From the NCBI GenBank assembly GCA_018829205.1, contig JAHJUE010000022.1, forward strand, positions 456,690-520,689: a DNA stretch of 64,000 nt. Direction: 5' to 3'. Of the stretch, positions 33,240 to 44,500 are shown piece by piece. The stretch's first letter is position 1; each line of letters opens with the position of its first letter. The DNA is from Bacteroidota bacterium (lineage in GTDB: Bacteria; Bacteroidota; Ignavibacteria; Ignavibacteriales; Melioribacteraceae). The position numbers and the translations under genes were made by a program. The notes under the pieces were generated by a model. It was not told where the DNA came from. It was given only the letters and a program-made list of their open reading frames with translations, and did no database searches.

Positions 33240-35741
33240 CTAGTCATTTTTAAATTTTATTTTTACGTGATTTACATTTAAATCCTGCACCGATTCAAAT
33301 GATATTCTATAAATATTTTCATCTATCTTTTGGGAATAATAATTTATTATACTTTTACCGCCAGCCAAAATGCTTTTAATATTAAACGGACTTTCAATTT
33401 CATACAATAATGTATTACCCCTAAAAGATTCCGTATCAAAACTAAGTTCATTTAATTCTTTTGAATAATTAGGATTAAGCACATTCCCATTTACGTTAAT
33501 GATGCGAGGTATAGGAAGTGACCCCAATTCAATTTTTATATTTTCAGGCTTATCATAATCTGAAGGTACAATAAGCGAAGGAAGTTCTTTACCGTTATAT
33601 TTTATTGATGATACATATTCCCCGGTTCCTGAAATACTTACAGGAATTATTCTACCCTTTATGGTAATATTCATCTCAATATTATTCAATTCTTCAGGAA
33701 TATATGGCGCGAAAGAAATATTCCATTGATTTTCTTTTACTCCGAATAAATTATAAAGTGAATACTGATACCACCCGGCAGCCCATAAAAATTGTGGTTT
33801 ATCAATTTTTCCATAAACGGCCGGATTAAATTTATCACTTATTCTATATTCGTACATTGCCGGCTGACCGTTTGGGCTATTAATAATACCGTTCATTGTC
33901 ATAATATTATTTATAAACGAATACGCTTCATTATTTTGTCCGTTACTTATTAGTCCAAGTGTATACCATGCGTTTCCGTGCTGCCATACTCCTCCGTTTG
34001 CATAATAAAACGGAGGGCCGACTTCGTTGCCTTGAAATTTCATAAAATCTTTAAGTAAATGAAAATCCATAGGATAAACATTATAAATACCCAGATTGTT
34101 ATCCAACAAATTTTCTCCGGCCGAATTAATAAGTTTTTTGCTTTTATCAGAATCTAATAACCGGAAATGAGAAGCGAGAAGCGACCCGATATAATAATGT
34201 TTATCCTGACTTCCGTCTTCGTAATAATTAATCAGATAATTTAATTCGTCGCTCCAAAGTTTAGCAATAAGCTGATCGTTCATTTCCCTTGTAAGCTGTT
34301 CATAAAAATTCATTTTATCTAAATTCTTTTGAAGCGTACTTGATATATAAACGTATTCTTTAAAAGCTTGAATAGCCATAATGGTCATAAACGAACGCGC
34401 GCCGTAACTGGTGCCTATATCCCATCCGTCGGGTCTAGCCGCCCACATCAGATTATCCGGCTGCTTTTTATTTAATGTTATCTTTATACTTTCATTAATT
34501 ATCGGATAAAGAATTTCCAGAGTTTGTAAATCATCCGAGTGGCGTAAATATTTACCGCAAAGAATTAAAAACCAAAGATGATTCCAGCTGTCCTTTTCGG
34601 AGAATTCCGTAACGTATGCCGAGTCTTTCCAATAATACGCATGCGGCAGAACATTATCGGTACTTTTATGTTTCTCCAAAAACAACAGATCATTTTTTAC
34701 TCTATTCAAATCATAAAATACTGCTGCTAAATCTGTTACAAGCACGTCATGCGTAAAAAAGAAATTATATTCTGCCGGACAAGGCATTGGAACAAGGTAG
34801 TTATCAATATAATGTTTATTGCTTGAAATTACGGCTTTGGCCCAATGCGCAGTAAAATCTATATTTTTATTTCCTGTTGTAAATAAACTAGTTTTAAAAC
34901 TTTCTGTTAATACCTCCGATTCATACTCTTTTATTTCTCTTTCGTAATTTTCGATAAGATAATTTGTAACAGATTCAAATTCCTTTTTAGTTGTGCAGCC
35001 GATAATTTGTTCAACAATAAAACTTTCTCCGGGATTTAAAGTTTTTTCATAATTAAATTCCGCTTTATTCGGATCCGGCTTATTATAATTAATATTTTTA
35101 ACAGGTTTTTCACCAGCATTTATAATAAATAACTGTGCAAATTTTGTTTCAATATTATTAAAAGAATATTTATACGAACTATTGTCATTAAATATGGAGG
35201 TAGAATCGGCGTTAATCGTATTATATGTATGACAAGTTTTTAATACAGTTGTTAATTCCGTAACTAGATTAAAAGTTGTTAACTTATCGGAAATATTCAG
35301 TATGGAATACTTTATTAAAAATGCCGGAGAGTTTTTACAAAATTCATAGCTTATTTCAATTCTCTTATACTGATCTTCTTTGTAAAAATTTACTCTGTAA
35401 GGTGTCAGATTATATTCCCAAATTTCATTACCTAATTCTTCAAACCTGCCTTCATTCATTTTTAATTTTATATTAAGAATATTGGTCGTATCTCTTTTCC
35501 AATAATCCGTGCTATTGTCAATGCTGTTGGCAGCGGGATAATAAAAACTAATTCTTTGCAGACGCGGCGAGGAATGATGAAATTCCAAACCGGCATATGG
35601 ACCGCCGACTTCAATTTGTGAATCACCTTTATAATTAACTGTAAGTCGTTCTCTCAGCTCATTTATTTCCGCATCATTAAGAATTTGGCCATAAGAAATA
35701 GCGGAAAGAATAAGGATTAATATGAATGATATTTTTTTCAT
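33240..35741 (-). CDS. Predicted secreted (alpha/alpha)6-barrel glycosidase, paralogue 1
   Basis: 833 residues with a signal peptide (ends near AISYGQ). Residues about 35-270 are a beta-sandwich like those in front of GH15/GH94-type barrels. Residues about 290-690 are helical, with motifs such as FFTHDVLVTDLA near 325, YYWKDS near 370, WDIGTSYGAR near 440, GGVWQHGNAW near 590 and DKPQFLWAAGWYQ near 655. These look like the conserved loops of an alpha/alpha-barrel glycosidase or phosphorylase. I cannot assign a GH family or name catalytic residues. There is no T9SS tail, so it is probably periplasmic. A paralogue of the same layout lies at 39013-41586. Operon context points to mannosides, but the substrate is unproven. 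Confidence 0.6.
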   Translation of the reverse strand: MKKISFILILILSAISYGQILNDAEINELRERLTVNYKGDSQIEVGGPYAGLEFHHSSPRLQRISFYYPAANSIDNSTDYWKRDTTNILNIKLKMNEGRFEELGNEIWEYNLTPYRVNFYKEDQYKRIEISYEFCKNSPAFLIKYSILNISDKLTTFNLVTELTTVLKTCHTYNTINADSTSIFNDNSSYKYSFNNIETKFAQLFIINAGEKPVKNINYNKPDPNKAEFNYEKTLNPGESFIVEQIIGCTTKKEFESVTNYLIENYEREIKEYESEVLTESFKTSLFTTGNKNIDFTAHWAKAVISSNKHYIDNYLVPMPCPAEYNFFFTHDVLVTDLAAVFYDLNRVKNDLLFLEKHKSTDNVLPHAYYWKDSAYVTEFSEKDSWNHLWFLILCGKYLRHSDDLQTLEILYPIINESIKITLNKKQPDNLMWAARPDGWDIGTSYGARSFMTIMAIQAFKEYVYISSTLQKNLDKMNFYEQLTREMNDQLIAKLWSDELNYLINYYEDGSQDKHYYIGSLLASHFRLLDSDKSKKLINSAGENLLDNNLGIYNVYPMDFHLLKDFMKFQGNEVGPPFYYANGGVWQHGNAWYTLGLISNGQNNEAYSFINNIMTMNGIINSPNGQPAMYEYRISDKFNPAVYGKIDKPQFLWAAGWYQYSLYNLFGVKENQWNISFAPYIPEELNNIEMNITIKGRIIPVSISGTGEYVSSIKYNGKELPSLIVPSDYDKPENIKIELGSLPIPRIINVNGNVLNPNYSKELNELSFDTESFRGNTLLYEIESPFNIKSILAGGKSIINYYSQKIDENIYRISFESVQDLNVNHVKIKFKND

Positions 35742-35751
35742 TAATTATATG

Positions 35752-38700
35752 TCATTTTATTACCGCAAATTTTCCAATTTTCTCTCCGATTCCCGGGGCA
35801 TCAATATGATAAATATAAACTCCGAATGATATATCCATTCCGTCCTTAGAAATCAAATCCCATGATTCGGAACCGTCTGTAATACCGGAGGAATGTTCTA
35901 TTGTCTTAACATGTTTACCGACCATGGTGTAAATTCTAATTGAACATAAATTAGGCAGATGCATAAAATAAATTCTTCTTTCACCTCTGCCGACTTCAAC
36001 TTTATCCGGTTCCCATGAAACCGCACCGACGTAAGGATTTGGCACTACATATATATCATCTAATTTTGATTTTAGATTTTCGTCCGCCAATGTTTGCCCT
36101 ACAGTTATAAATTCAAAATACTCGTTATTTCTAAATGGTTTCTTAGTTATGATTTTATAAACATCTCCAAATTGAGGAGCTTCTTGCATTTCTTCAGAAA
36201 TAGTTGTGTCTTTAACCAATGTCATTGACCAGCCGGCATGCAGGCTGCTAAAATTATCAGCTCTTTTCCCAAGAGAATCGCCTGCAACTAAAAATATTGC
36301 GTCGCCGTCGTCAAAAATTTCATTCTTGTTTTCATCACGGAATATGAATTGAAAATTTTCGATACCCTCGGTAATATTTTTCACAATAATGTTTGATTTA
36401 ACCGGCTGGCTAAAACTGCTTTGCGGAAACGACAAATCTCCTTGTCCGGGTTCTGTTAAATGAATTTCAAAATCAGCAGGATAGTTTACTCTTCTTCCTT
36501 TATATGCGGCGCTAAATCGTGAATCGAATCCCAGCTGAACTATATAATTGCTGCTGCCGTTTACCCAACCCGATTTTTCAAAATCAATTGCCGCGGCTGT
36601 ATCAGCTTCAATGTTTATCGATAACCCGTCAAATATTTTAGTTTGCTGAGTAGTGTTTATTATTTTTGAATTATATATAAGGGTATCGTTTTCAGAATAA
36701 TCGATTAAATTATAAGAAGGAAACCCTGAGTTTTGATACTGAGAATTATTAGTAAACTCCATTCTATAAATATGATTGTCTTTAATAGAGTCAGGGTCAA
36801 GTACTTCAATTTCAATATTCCCGGTGCCAGGTCCGCTATTAATCTGATTCTCAATTTCGGGGGCCTTATATCCCAATGACGGCGCTTGCGGCGTTGCCAC
36901 AGCCGTATTTATATCTGTTGTTATATTCCCGTTTATATCCAATTTTATTATGCTTGAAGTTTCAGCCGGCGAAATGCCTTCGGCTTCTCCTTTTACATTT
37001 ATGGATTGAAATCCTTTATCGTAGGCGACTACAGAATAATAGTAAGTCTGTCCGTTCTGAACATCCGTATCGATAAAAGAATGTTTCAATCCGGAATCGT
37101 TTCCCAAATAAAACAATGCGCCGTTAACGTCAAGCGGATGAAGTCCTTTTACGCCGTCTATTAAATCAAATTGTGCTATTGGACTTATATATGTCGGATT
37201 ACCGTAAGCATCGGTAATAATTTTATTTTCCAGGAAATTAGATTCGGTAGACCGGTAGACTTTATATCCTTCAAAATTATAGGCTTGATAAAACGGGTCA
37301 TAAGTTTTTTCCGCCCGGTCGTCCCAGATTAGCGTAACTTTTTTATCACCTGCAATAGCCTTCATTATGGGTTTATCCGGCGGTTTGGCGAAATGATAAT
37401 GCGCGTTATAAATTTTTTGAACCGTTTTTTTGCGCCTGAATAATTCGGCAGTATTTGATGCAAATATTAAAGCCATTGAAAATCTTTCAGTCTCTCCTGT
37501 CTCCTGACCTTCTCCTGTCTGCAATGAATAAGTTTTTCTTCCATTCATATGAAACAAATAGCTTGAAAAACTATTGGCAAGATTTACCCCGGTTAAAACC
37601 TGTCCATGCGGAAGCGGAAGAGAAGATAATACTTTCCAGTTCTGTTCGTCGTTACGGAGTTCATAATCATGAACGGCGTAAATTAAAAATCCGGTTAATC
37701 CCAATTGGTCCGATTCATCTTTATCCAAGATTCCAAAATTCGGCTCGCCTTGATCAGGTTTGCCGTTACCTTCGGTACCGTCATCGTCCGGACCATTATA
37801 TCCGGCGTCGAAATCTCCGATTCCGTCTGTTCCCACATCATCTAACAGCGCTTCTCCAATATCATATTTACCGTTTTCATTAAAATCAAAATAAGAACGC
37901 CAGTTGGCGTTTTCATCTGCGTCCCAATGAGGCTGCCACGAATAGCCGTAAAATTCTCTAAACTTAGTTGTATCAACAAAAGCATTTTTTAAGAAAGAAT
38001 CGTTCTCGGGATTAGTAATATACAAGTTTGGTTCGTTATCACGTTTTTCATCAGTTAATCCGTCGCTATCGTTATCTCTTCTGTCATCCGAAATACCGGG
38101 GCTTTCAAGAAAAGCATAACCGGCTAAACCAACAGGCCCCCAATTACCGGGAGAACCCAACGGCTGAATAGACCAAGCATAAGATATATCTAGCAGTTCA
38201 TTATAGTCACCGCTGTTATCGTTGCCTCCCCCTATTCCCCAGTCCACATATTGAGCGAATAAAGTTTTATCATAATCATAAGTTCCCATATTAGTAATTT
38301 CGTAGTACCAAAAAATTACATCCGAAGCCAATATATGCGACCATTGAAAACCGCGGGCTTTAACCTGCATGCCAAGTCCGCCTCTTTCAATATCATCTTC
38401 ATCCGGATAAAATCCATGTTTGTTTATATACTCTCTATCTTCATTATCATCAAAAACAAAATATGTTTCCAGGTCGGCATTCTTAACACCTTTGCCGAAA
38501 AAACCATTCCAATAACCGTCCCAATCGGAAGGCCTATCCGGCCAATGCGCCGGCCAGGTTCTTTGACTGGTAAATTCATCATCACTTCTTGCGGGACTCG
38601 AATTAAAAGGATTCGCATAATTTGGCAAAGGCCACCATCCGTATGTTATACCTGTAGTCGGATTGTATCTTGTGAATTCATAATAATTTGTTTCAAGAGG

Positions 38701-39009
38701 ATGTATTTTTTCTCCATTCTTATTTTTAGCTTCAGCTTGTACAATAATAGCAACTCCGTCAAGATAAGTATGTACGGTACCTTTAGGCCATACCCCGCTT
38801 CTGTTTTTTTCATTAAGGTAGTCGCCGACTTCGCCAAAATTATAATATACAGTACCAACCAAATTACCATCCATGTATCCTTTTTTGGTGTAATTATGGT
38901 TTCCTTTAGTTTTATCAACAACTGTTTGCGAGAAAATATTTGTAACCATAAAAGAAAAAAATAAAAGCATTAATATTTTCTTATAAAATTGAACATTAAT
39001 AATCTTCAA
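35752..39009 (-). CDS. Large T9SS-type surface protein with FN3-like and Asp-rich repeats, copy 2
   Basis: 1085 residues with a signal peptide (ends near NIFSQ). The N-terminal ~500 residues hold Trp/Tyr/Gly-rich segments (GWWPLPNYANP, WPDRPSDWDGYWNG) and two Asp-rich stretches resembling calcium-binding loops: DNDSDGLTDE near residue 315, and GPDDDGTEGNGKPDQGEPN near 405. A fibronectin-III-like domain spans about 555-690. The C-terminal ~95 residues start VVPNPYVGA and end GVYIYHIDAPG...KFAVIK, a variant of the T9SS sorting fold. No catalytic motif is visible. It is strikingly similar throughout to the protein at 57388-60639. The two copies likely share a role in surface glycan handling, but the function is unknown. 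It lies between the two glycosidase paralogues. Confidence 0.65.
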   Translation of the reverse strand: MKIINVQFYKKILMLLFFSFMVTNIFSQTVVDKTKGNHNYTKKGYMDGNLVGTVYYNFGEVGDYLNEKNRSGVWPKGTVHTYLDGVAIIVQAEAKNKNGEKIHPLETNYYEFTRYNPTTGITYGWWPLPNYANPFNSSPARSDDEFTSQRTWPAHWPDRPSDWDGYWNGFFGKGVKNADLETYFVFDDNEDREYINKHGFYPDEDDIERGGLGMQVKARGFQWSHILASDVIFWYYEITNMGTYDYDKTLFAQYVDWGIGGGNDNSGDYNELLDISYAWSIQPLGSPGNWGPVGLAGYAFLESPGISDDRRDNDSDGLTDEKRDNEPNLYITNPENDSFLKNAFVDTTKFREFYGYSWQPHWDADENANWRSYFDFNENGKYDIGEALLDDVGTDGIGDFDAGYNGPDDDGTEGNGKPDQGEPNFGILDKDESDQLGLTGFLIYAVHDYELRNDEQNWKVLSSLPLPHGQVLTGVNLANSFSSYLFHMNGRKTYSLQTGEGQETGETERFSMALIFASNTAELFRRKKTVQKIYNAHYHFAKPPDKPIMKAIAGDKKVTLIWDDRAEKTYDPFYQAYNFEGYKVYRSTESNFLENKIITDAYGNPTYISPIAQFDLIDGVKGLHPLDVNGALFYLGNDSGLKHSFIDTDVQNGQTYYYSVVAYDKGFQSINVKGEAEGISPAETSSIIKLDINGNITTDINTAVATPQAPSLGYKAPEIENQINSGPGTGNIEIEVLDPDSIKDNHIYRMEFTNNSQYQNSGFPSYNLIDYSENDTLIYNSKIINTTQQTKIFDGLSINIEADTAAAIDFEKSGWVNGSSNYIVQLGFDSRFSAAYKGRRVNYPADFEIHLTEPGQGDLSFPQSSFSQPVKSNIIVKNITEGIENFQFIFRDENKNEIFDDGDAIFLVAGDSLGKRADNFSSLHAGWSMTLVKDTTISEEMQEAPQFGDVYKIITKKPFRNNEYFEFITVGQTLADENLKSKLDDIYVVPNPYVGAVSWEPDKVEVGRGERRIYFMHLPNLCSIRIYTMVGKHVKTIEHSSGITDGSESWDLISKDGMDISFGVYIYHIDAPGIGEKIGKFAVIK

Positions 39010-39012
39010 ATT

Positions 39013-41586
39013 CTACCTTTTAAAATTGATTTTAATTTCTTCTTCCAAAGTTGAATTATGTTTAAATGCGACATGTATTTTGAATGTTCCGCCGTTATTT
39101 TCTACCGATGTAAATTTATCGGCTGCCACATTATTTATAATTATACTTTCCGGTTCCCATGGAGAATAAATTATTGAACTATTTTTATGTCCGGGAAATG
39201 CAGATAAATTAATTGTTAATTCATTATTCAAGAATTCAACAGAATTAAGTATTGAGTTTGTTGATGAAAGAAACGGGGAATCCGTAGTCCCTAACTTAAT
39301 ATCAACTTTTTCCAAATCTTTTAACTCTGTAGGTAAAACCAGCGAAGGATATTTAATACCGTTATAATATATTTCGCTTACGTTTTTACCATTACCCGTT
39401 ATGTTTACATCCGTTTCATTTCCGGCGGCATTTAATTTAAAATTAATATTTTCGGCAGCTGCCGGAAGATATGGATCAAATGTAATATTCCATCCATTAC
39501 TATTAATAATGAACAAATTATAAAGGCAATTAAGATACCAGGCGCCGGCCCACATAAATTGAGGTTTGTCAACCTTGCCATATTCTTTGGGATTATTTTT
39601 ATTTCCGTTTCTTACTTCATACATAGTCGGCTGTCCGTTTGGACCATTCATAATTCCGTCAATAGTCATAACATTTTTAATAAAATTTAACGCTTCATCT
39701 TTCTGACCGTTTTGAATTAAGGCTAAAGCATACCAGGCATTTCCCTGCGGCCAAATTCCGCCGTTAAAATAGTAATACACAGCACCCGCTTCGTTGCCTA
39801 CAAAATTTAGATAATCGCCAAGTTCGTGAAAGTCCATAGGGTACGCGTTATATATTCCTACTTTTTCATCCAGTAATTTTTCCTTTGCTGTTTGAAGAAG
39901 TTCTGCAGTTTTATTATTATCGAGCATTCCCATAAATGCAGGGAGCAGAGATCCTATATAATAATGCGGATCTAATTTTCCAGGCTCATAATAGTTCAGC
40001 AAATATTTTTGTTCTTCGCTCCATAATTTTTTAACTAAATTTTCTTTTAATTTTTCAGCCAGTCTTTCATACCCAGCAAGCTTTTCTATATTTCTGCCTA
40101 ATTTTAACGATACAAAAATATATTCTTCAATTGTTTTTGCGGCAAGAGTAGTCATATAAGTTTTTGAGCCGTAAATTTTTCCGATATCCCACCAATCCGG
40201 TCTGAACGACCACATTAGAGAATCTTCGCCTAATGTGTGTAAGGCAGTTTCAACACTTCTGGTTAAATATGGATAGAGTTTTTCAAGAAAGTTAATATCA
40301 TTTGAGTGCCTTAAATAAGAAGCGGCAACTAGGTTTATCCAGAAATTATTCCAGTTATCATGATCTGCGAATTCGGTTTTATATTCACTATCCTTCCAAT
40401 AATAAGCATGAGGAATTATATATTTATCATTTGAAAGAGATATAATAAATTCTAAATCTTTCTTTACTCTATTAAGATCATAATTAACAACTGCCAAATC
40501 AGTTACAAGAACATCATGTGTAAAATAGAAATTATATTGAGCCTGCGCAGGCATCGGAACAATTGAGCCGTCGATGTAATGGTTATTTGCAGCCAAAATT
40601 GCTTTAGCCCATTCCGCAGAAAAATCCAATATATCATCACCTGTACTAATTCCCCTTTTGGCCACAGCTTCATTTAATACAAAGTTTTTATACTCCTCCG
40701 TTTCATTTTTATAATTCTTTAAAAGGTAGTCAGCCAGTTCTTTACTTTCGCCGATTTTTGATGTTTGAACTATTTGAATGATTTCTAAACTCTCACCGGG
40801 TTTCAGTGATTTGTTATAAATAAACGCTGCCGCCGGTCTTCCATTTTCATCAATAGATAACAAATCATTCCGCAACTGCCCTTGATTTTTAAGCCACATT
40901 GTATCCAACGATTTACTTTCGTAATCGGACAACGATTTGGTTGTAAAACTTCCGGGTTGAAGCCCCGCATTTATTATTGATAAACTTGTATTACCTGCCT
41001 CAATATTATTATAATCAAAATTGATTGAAAAGTTATTTTCATCATAACTGCTGATTGCTTTATCAATCGTATTATACGTATGCGAGGTTTTAAGTATTGT
41101 TTCAAGTCTTGAATAAACTTCATACACTTTTTCGGTATCTGATTTATTCGAAATTATATATGAAATAACCATCGCAGGTTTGTTTTTACAGAACTCATAT
41201 TTAATTTCGATCCCGCTTTCAAATTTATCTTTACTGAATGAAACAGAGTAAGGGGTTTGAACAGTATGATAAACTTCTTTTTCCAAAAGATGTTTTGGCA
41301 AATCACCTACTTTAAGACCAAGCGACATTATTCTGTAATTTTCGCGTTTCCAGAAATCTTCACTTATATCAATACTATTGGCTACAGGATAATAAAAACT
41401 AATTCTGTTCAGCATCGGAAAACTATTATGAATTTCAATTCCGACAAACGGACCGCCGACTTCAATTTGACCTACTTCTTTATTGCTGACAATTTCAAGC
41501 TTTTCATTTCCTTGAGCGGATGAATATGAATAAGCAACTGCGAACACTATAAATAATATTATTTTATAATTCATTCCTATTCTCAT
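39013..41586 (-). CDS. Predicted secreted (alpha/alpha)6-barrel glycosidase, paralogue 2
   Basis: 857 residues with a signal peptide (ends near YSSAQG). Layout and motifs follow the 33240-35741 protein: N-terminal beta-sandwich with IEVGGPFVGIEIHN near residue 40, then the helical barrel with FYFTHDVLVTDLA near 350, YYWKDSEYKTEF near 395, WWDIGKIYGSKTY near 462, GGIWPQGNAWYALAL near 615 and DKPQFMWAGAWYL near 680, and a C-terminal beta domain. The two share perhaps half their residues by eye, so the duplication is old. No T9SS tail is seen. The start at 41586 (MRIGMNYK) could instead be the Met five codons in. Family and substrate cannot be named from sequence alone. Confidence 0.6.
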   Translation of the reverse strand: MRIGMNYKIILFIVFAVAYSYSSAQGNEKLEIVSNKEVGQIEVGGPFVGIEIHNSFPMLNRISFYYPVANSIDISEDFWKRENYRIMSLGLKVGDLPKHLLEKEVYHTVQTPYSVSFSKDKFESGIEIKYEFCKNKPAMVISYIISNKSDTEKVYEVYSRLETILKTSHTYNTIDKAISSYDENNFSINFDYNNIEAGNTSLSIINAGLQPGSFTTKSLSDYESKSLDTMWLKNQGQLRNDLLSIDENGRPAAAFIYNKSLKPGESLEIIQIVQTSKIGESKELADYLLKNYKNETEEYKNFVLNEAVAKRGISTGDDILDFSAEWAKAILAANNHYIDGSIVPMPAQAQYNFYFTHDVLVTDLAVVNYDLNRVKKDLEFIISLSNDKYIIPHAYYWKDSEYKTEFADHDNWNNFWINLVAASYLRHSNDINFLEKLYPYLTRSVETALHTLGEDSLMWSFRPDWWDIGKIYGSKTYMTTLAAKTIEEYIFVSLKLGRNIEKLAGYERLAEKLKENLVKKLWSEEQKYLLNYYEPGKLDPHYYIGSLLPAFMGMLDNNKTAELLQTAKEKLLDEKVGIYNAYPMDFHELGDYLNFVGNEAGAVYYYFNGGIWPQGNAWYALALIQNGQKDEALNFIKNVMTIDGIMNGPNGQPTMYEVRNGNKNNPKEYGKVDKPQFMWAGAWYLNCLYNLFIINSNGWNITFDPYLPAAAENINFKLNAAGNETDVNITGNGKNVSEIYYNGIKYPSLVLPTELKDLEKVDIKLGTTDSPFLSSTNSILNSVEFLNNELTINLSAFPGHKNSSIIYSPWEPESIIINNVAADKFTSVENNGGTFKIHVAFKHNSTLEEEIKINFKR

Positions 41587-41591
41587 TTATC

Positions 41592-44500
41592 TTATTTAAT
41601 AACAAGCATTTTTCTGCTTCGTAGTATATTACCAACCCGCAGTTGATAAAAATAAACACCGCTTGACAATTCAGAAGCGTCAAAATTTAATTCATATGTA
41701 CCAGCGTTTAAAAATTCATCATCTTTTAATGTTGAAATTTCGTTGCCGAGTAAATCAAATATTTTTAACGTTACCGGATGCCGCGATAGTGATTCATTAA
41801 TTGCAAATGCAATTGTTGTTGCCGGATTAAAAGGATTAGGGTAATTCTGATATAAAAATGTTTCGGAAGGAATATTTGAATAATTATTTTCATTAATAGA
41901 AGTTGTTATATCATAAAACTGTTCAATTTCATTCAGCGGCAAAGCGTAATCATAAATTCTAATTTCATCAAGTATTCCGTTAAAGTTGTAATTGTTATCG
42001 CCCGGAACAGACTGTCCGATTGTTAAATCAATATTCGAGGGACTTAATCCGCCGCTCCATGATTTGAAAGAATCAAGTTTACCATTAATGTACAATTCCA
42101 TATCGGAACCGGAATAAAGAGACGTTACATTGTACCATATATTGGTTTTAGGAATCGTTTCCGAATCAAGATCAACAATTCCGCTGCTTGTTTTTACTGT
42201 CCAGCGTATTTTATTATTTGAGATTGAAACCTTCCATCTCTTTTCCCAGTTACCATGAGAAATAGGGTATTGTTCTCTCTCATAAAGCGTGTTTATTTTA
42301 ATCCAGAAATTCACCGTAATTGAGTTTGAAAAATTTAATAAGGGTGAATTTGTAATTCTTATATTATCATTTACGCCGTCAAATTTGTACGCGCTGTTAA
42401 TAGCCGCAAATCTGTCTTCATCCAAAACCGCGCCGGAAACCGTAAGAACATTATTATTTCCGCTCGCATCCTCGGCGTTTCCGCTGAATGGCAGATAAAT
42501 AATTAAATTACCGTTTTGCGTTATTGAAAAATCTCTAACTGAAATAACAATACTGTCTTTTGAACTTTCCCCTTTTGAGTCGGTTACTGTACAAGCGACG
42601 GTATAATTTCCCGTTTCATTTGGCGCAGACCAGGTAATATTTTCACCGCTGCCTTGAATTATTCCGAAATCGCTGCTCCATGAATATTGAATCACATCGC
42701 CATCTTCATCTATTGCCGAACAATATATATTTGTCTGCCCACCGAGATCAATCTTTCTAGGGTCGGCAATAATTTTATTAATTTTCGGAGCCGTGTTAAA
42801 TTCTTCAATAACTTCAATTTGGATTTGTTCAACAACGGCAGCATTATTTCCGTCGTTTACTTCAACATGAATATTAAAAGTTCCGTTCTCATTTGGGGCA
42901 ATGAATAGAACCTGTTCTCCATTACCGACAATCTCACCCTGAGAATTTGACCATACATAACTTAACGCGTCCGAATCCTTATCTACCGCGGTACAGTAAA
43001 CTTTAACACTATCTCCTTTTAACAATGTAATTTTTTCAGCCGCGAGACTTTTAATTCTTGGCGGAAAATTAGAGACGCTAATGCCGGAAGAGTAATCAAC
43101 GACAACATTATCAATTAGCAATTTTTGATATTTATATTCGGCAATCCCGGCCGAAGGTGTAAAAACAATTATATATGCCGTCTTTGATGGAACTGAAACA
43201 ACTATATTTCCAGTAACATTATTTTGTAAAAAAGAATTAGTAGTTGTTTCATAAATATTTCTGCTTTGCGGTCCAATATTTACTTCCACATTTTGGGATT
43301 CTTCATAAGGATTATAAATTAAATATGTCGGGTAAGCTTCGTCATTAAAGAAATCCGTTTTTAATAAATCTAATTTTAATATTCCTTTAATATTTGTCGT
43401 ATCAATTATACTTCCAAAGACACCTACATGTGAAGAACCGTATAAGGCAAGATTTGTTAGTCCCCATCCTCCGTCAATAGCATCGCCGGTCGCGTAAGGT
43501 GTTAGACTCAATCCGAATTTAGCGTGCTGTCTCAACGCTTCGTATCCGATATAAGAATTGGGGTCATATTCGCGGGCCCAGTTTTCACTGTCTTGCCTGT
43601 CATCCGGCAAATAATTTGCATAAAATAATCTCGCCGCGTTCGACGCGTTAAGCATCCATTTACCGATCGCGTTTGCGAATCTGTCATCGTATCGAACAAG
43701 CGGCACCAAGGCGTTTGCTTGTTCAAAAGTATTCATAAGAAAAGCGTAATCATTTGTTCCGTTGATTTCACCTATTATGCCTGATACATCGCGTCCCCCC
43801 CATGTTCCTATTATAGCTCCCCAATCTCTCAATAGACCTTTATCAAAGCACCATTCAAACATCTTTTCAATGTCATATTCTGTACCTAATTCAGCGTTCA
43901 TTTTAGCCGCAGTATAAACACCGTACGGCAGCTGCAGCTCGTAGGAAGGATTATCCGGATAATTATTTAAAAACTCCAATGCCCATTCTGCGCCGGTTTT
44001 ATATTTTTTATTCCCAGTCTCCTTGTACGCATTATATAAAAGCCATGCAATAGCTCCCGCTGCTTCCGGTTCTTTTACATCTCCGATGTACGGAGTCATA
44101 GTTGACAAATCCCAACCTGTATAATTCATATCAGGAACATTCCACGGGGTTGAACTTCCGCCCATAGTTTCAACAGCTTTCAGCCATTGACTCGCTACAC
44201 TATTTAATTGGTAATCAAAGTCCTGGGTCTCGGGATAAAGATCGTAAAGCTGGTAAAAAAATACGCTGGGCATTGTTTCATACCACCAGTCATCATAAGT
44301 ATCATCAACAGGATGATTTTTATAAACATTTTGTTCTGGGCGGTTATTAAAAAATTCACGGCACATTTTTACCCAGTTGTAGCCGTTCTGATTGCTTTTA
44401 TTTATGCCTACCAAGGAAGCGCCTACAACGGCGGGTATAACATTAATTGCTTCTCCGTTTGTCGGAGATGAAGTACCTACAACTGTATGAAGACCGAAAC

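Noticed and set aside
38335..38964. Open frame of 209 codons on the plus strand
   Set aside because: It lies opposite the surface-protein gene, whose protein matches its paralogue residue by residue. The antisense frame has a biased composition and no ribosome-binding site.
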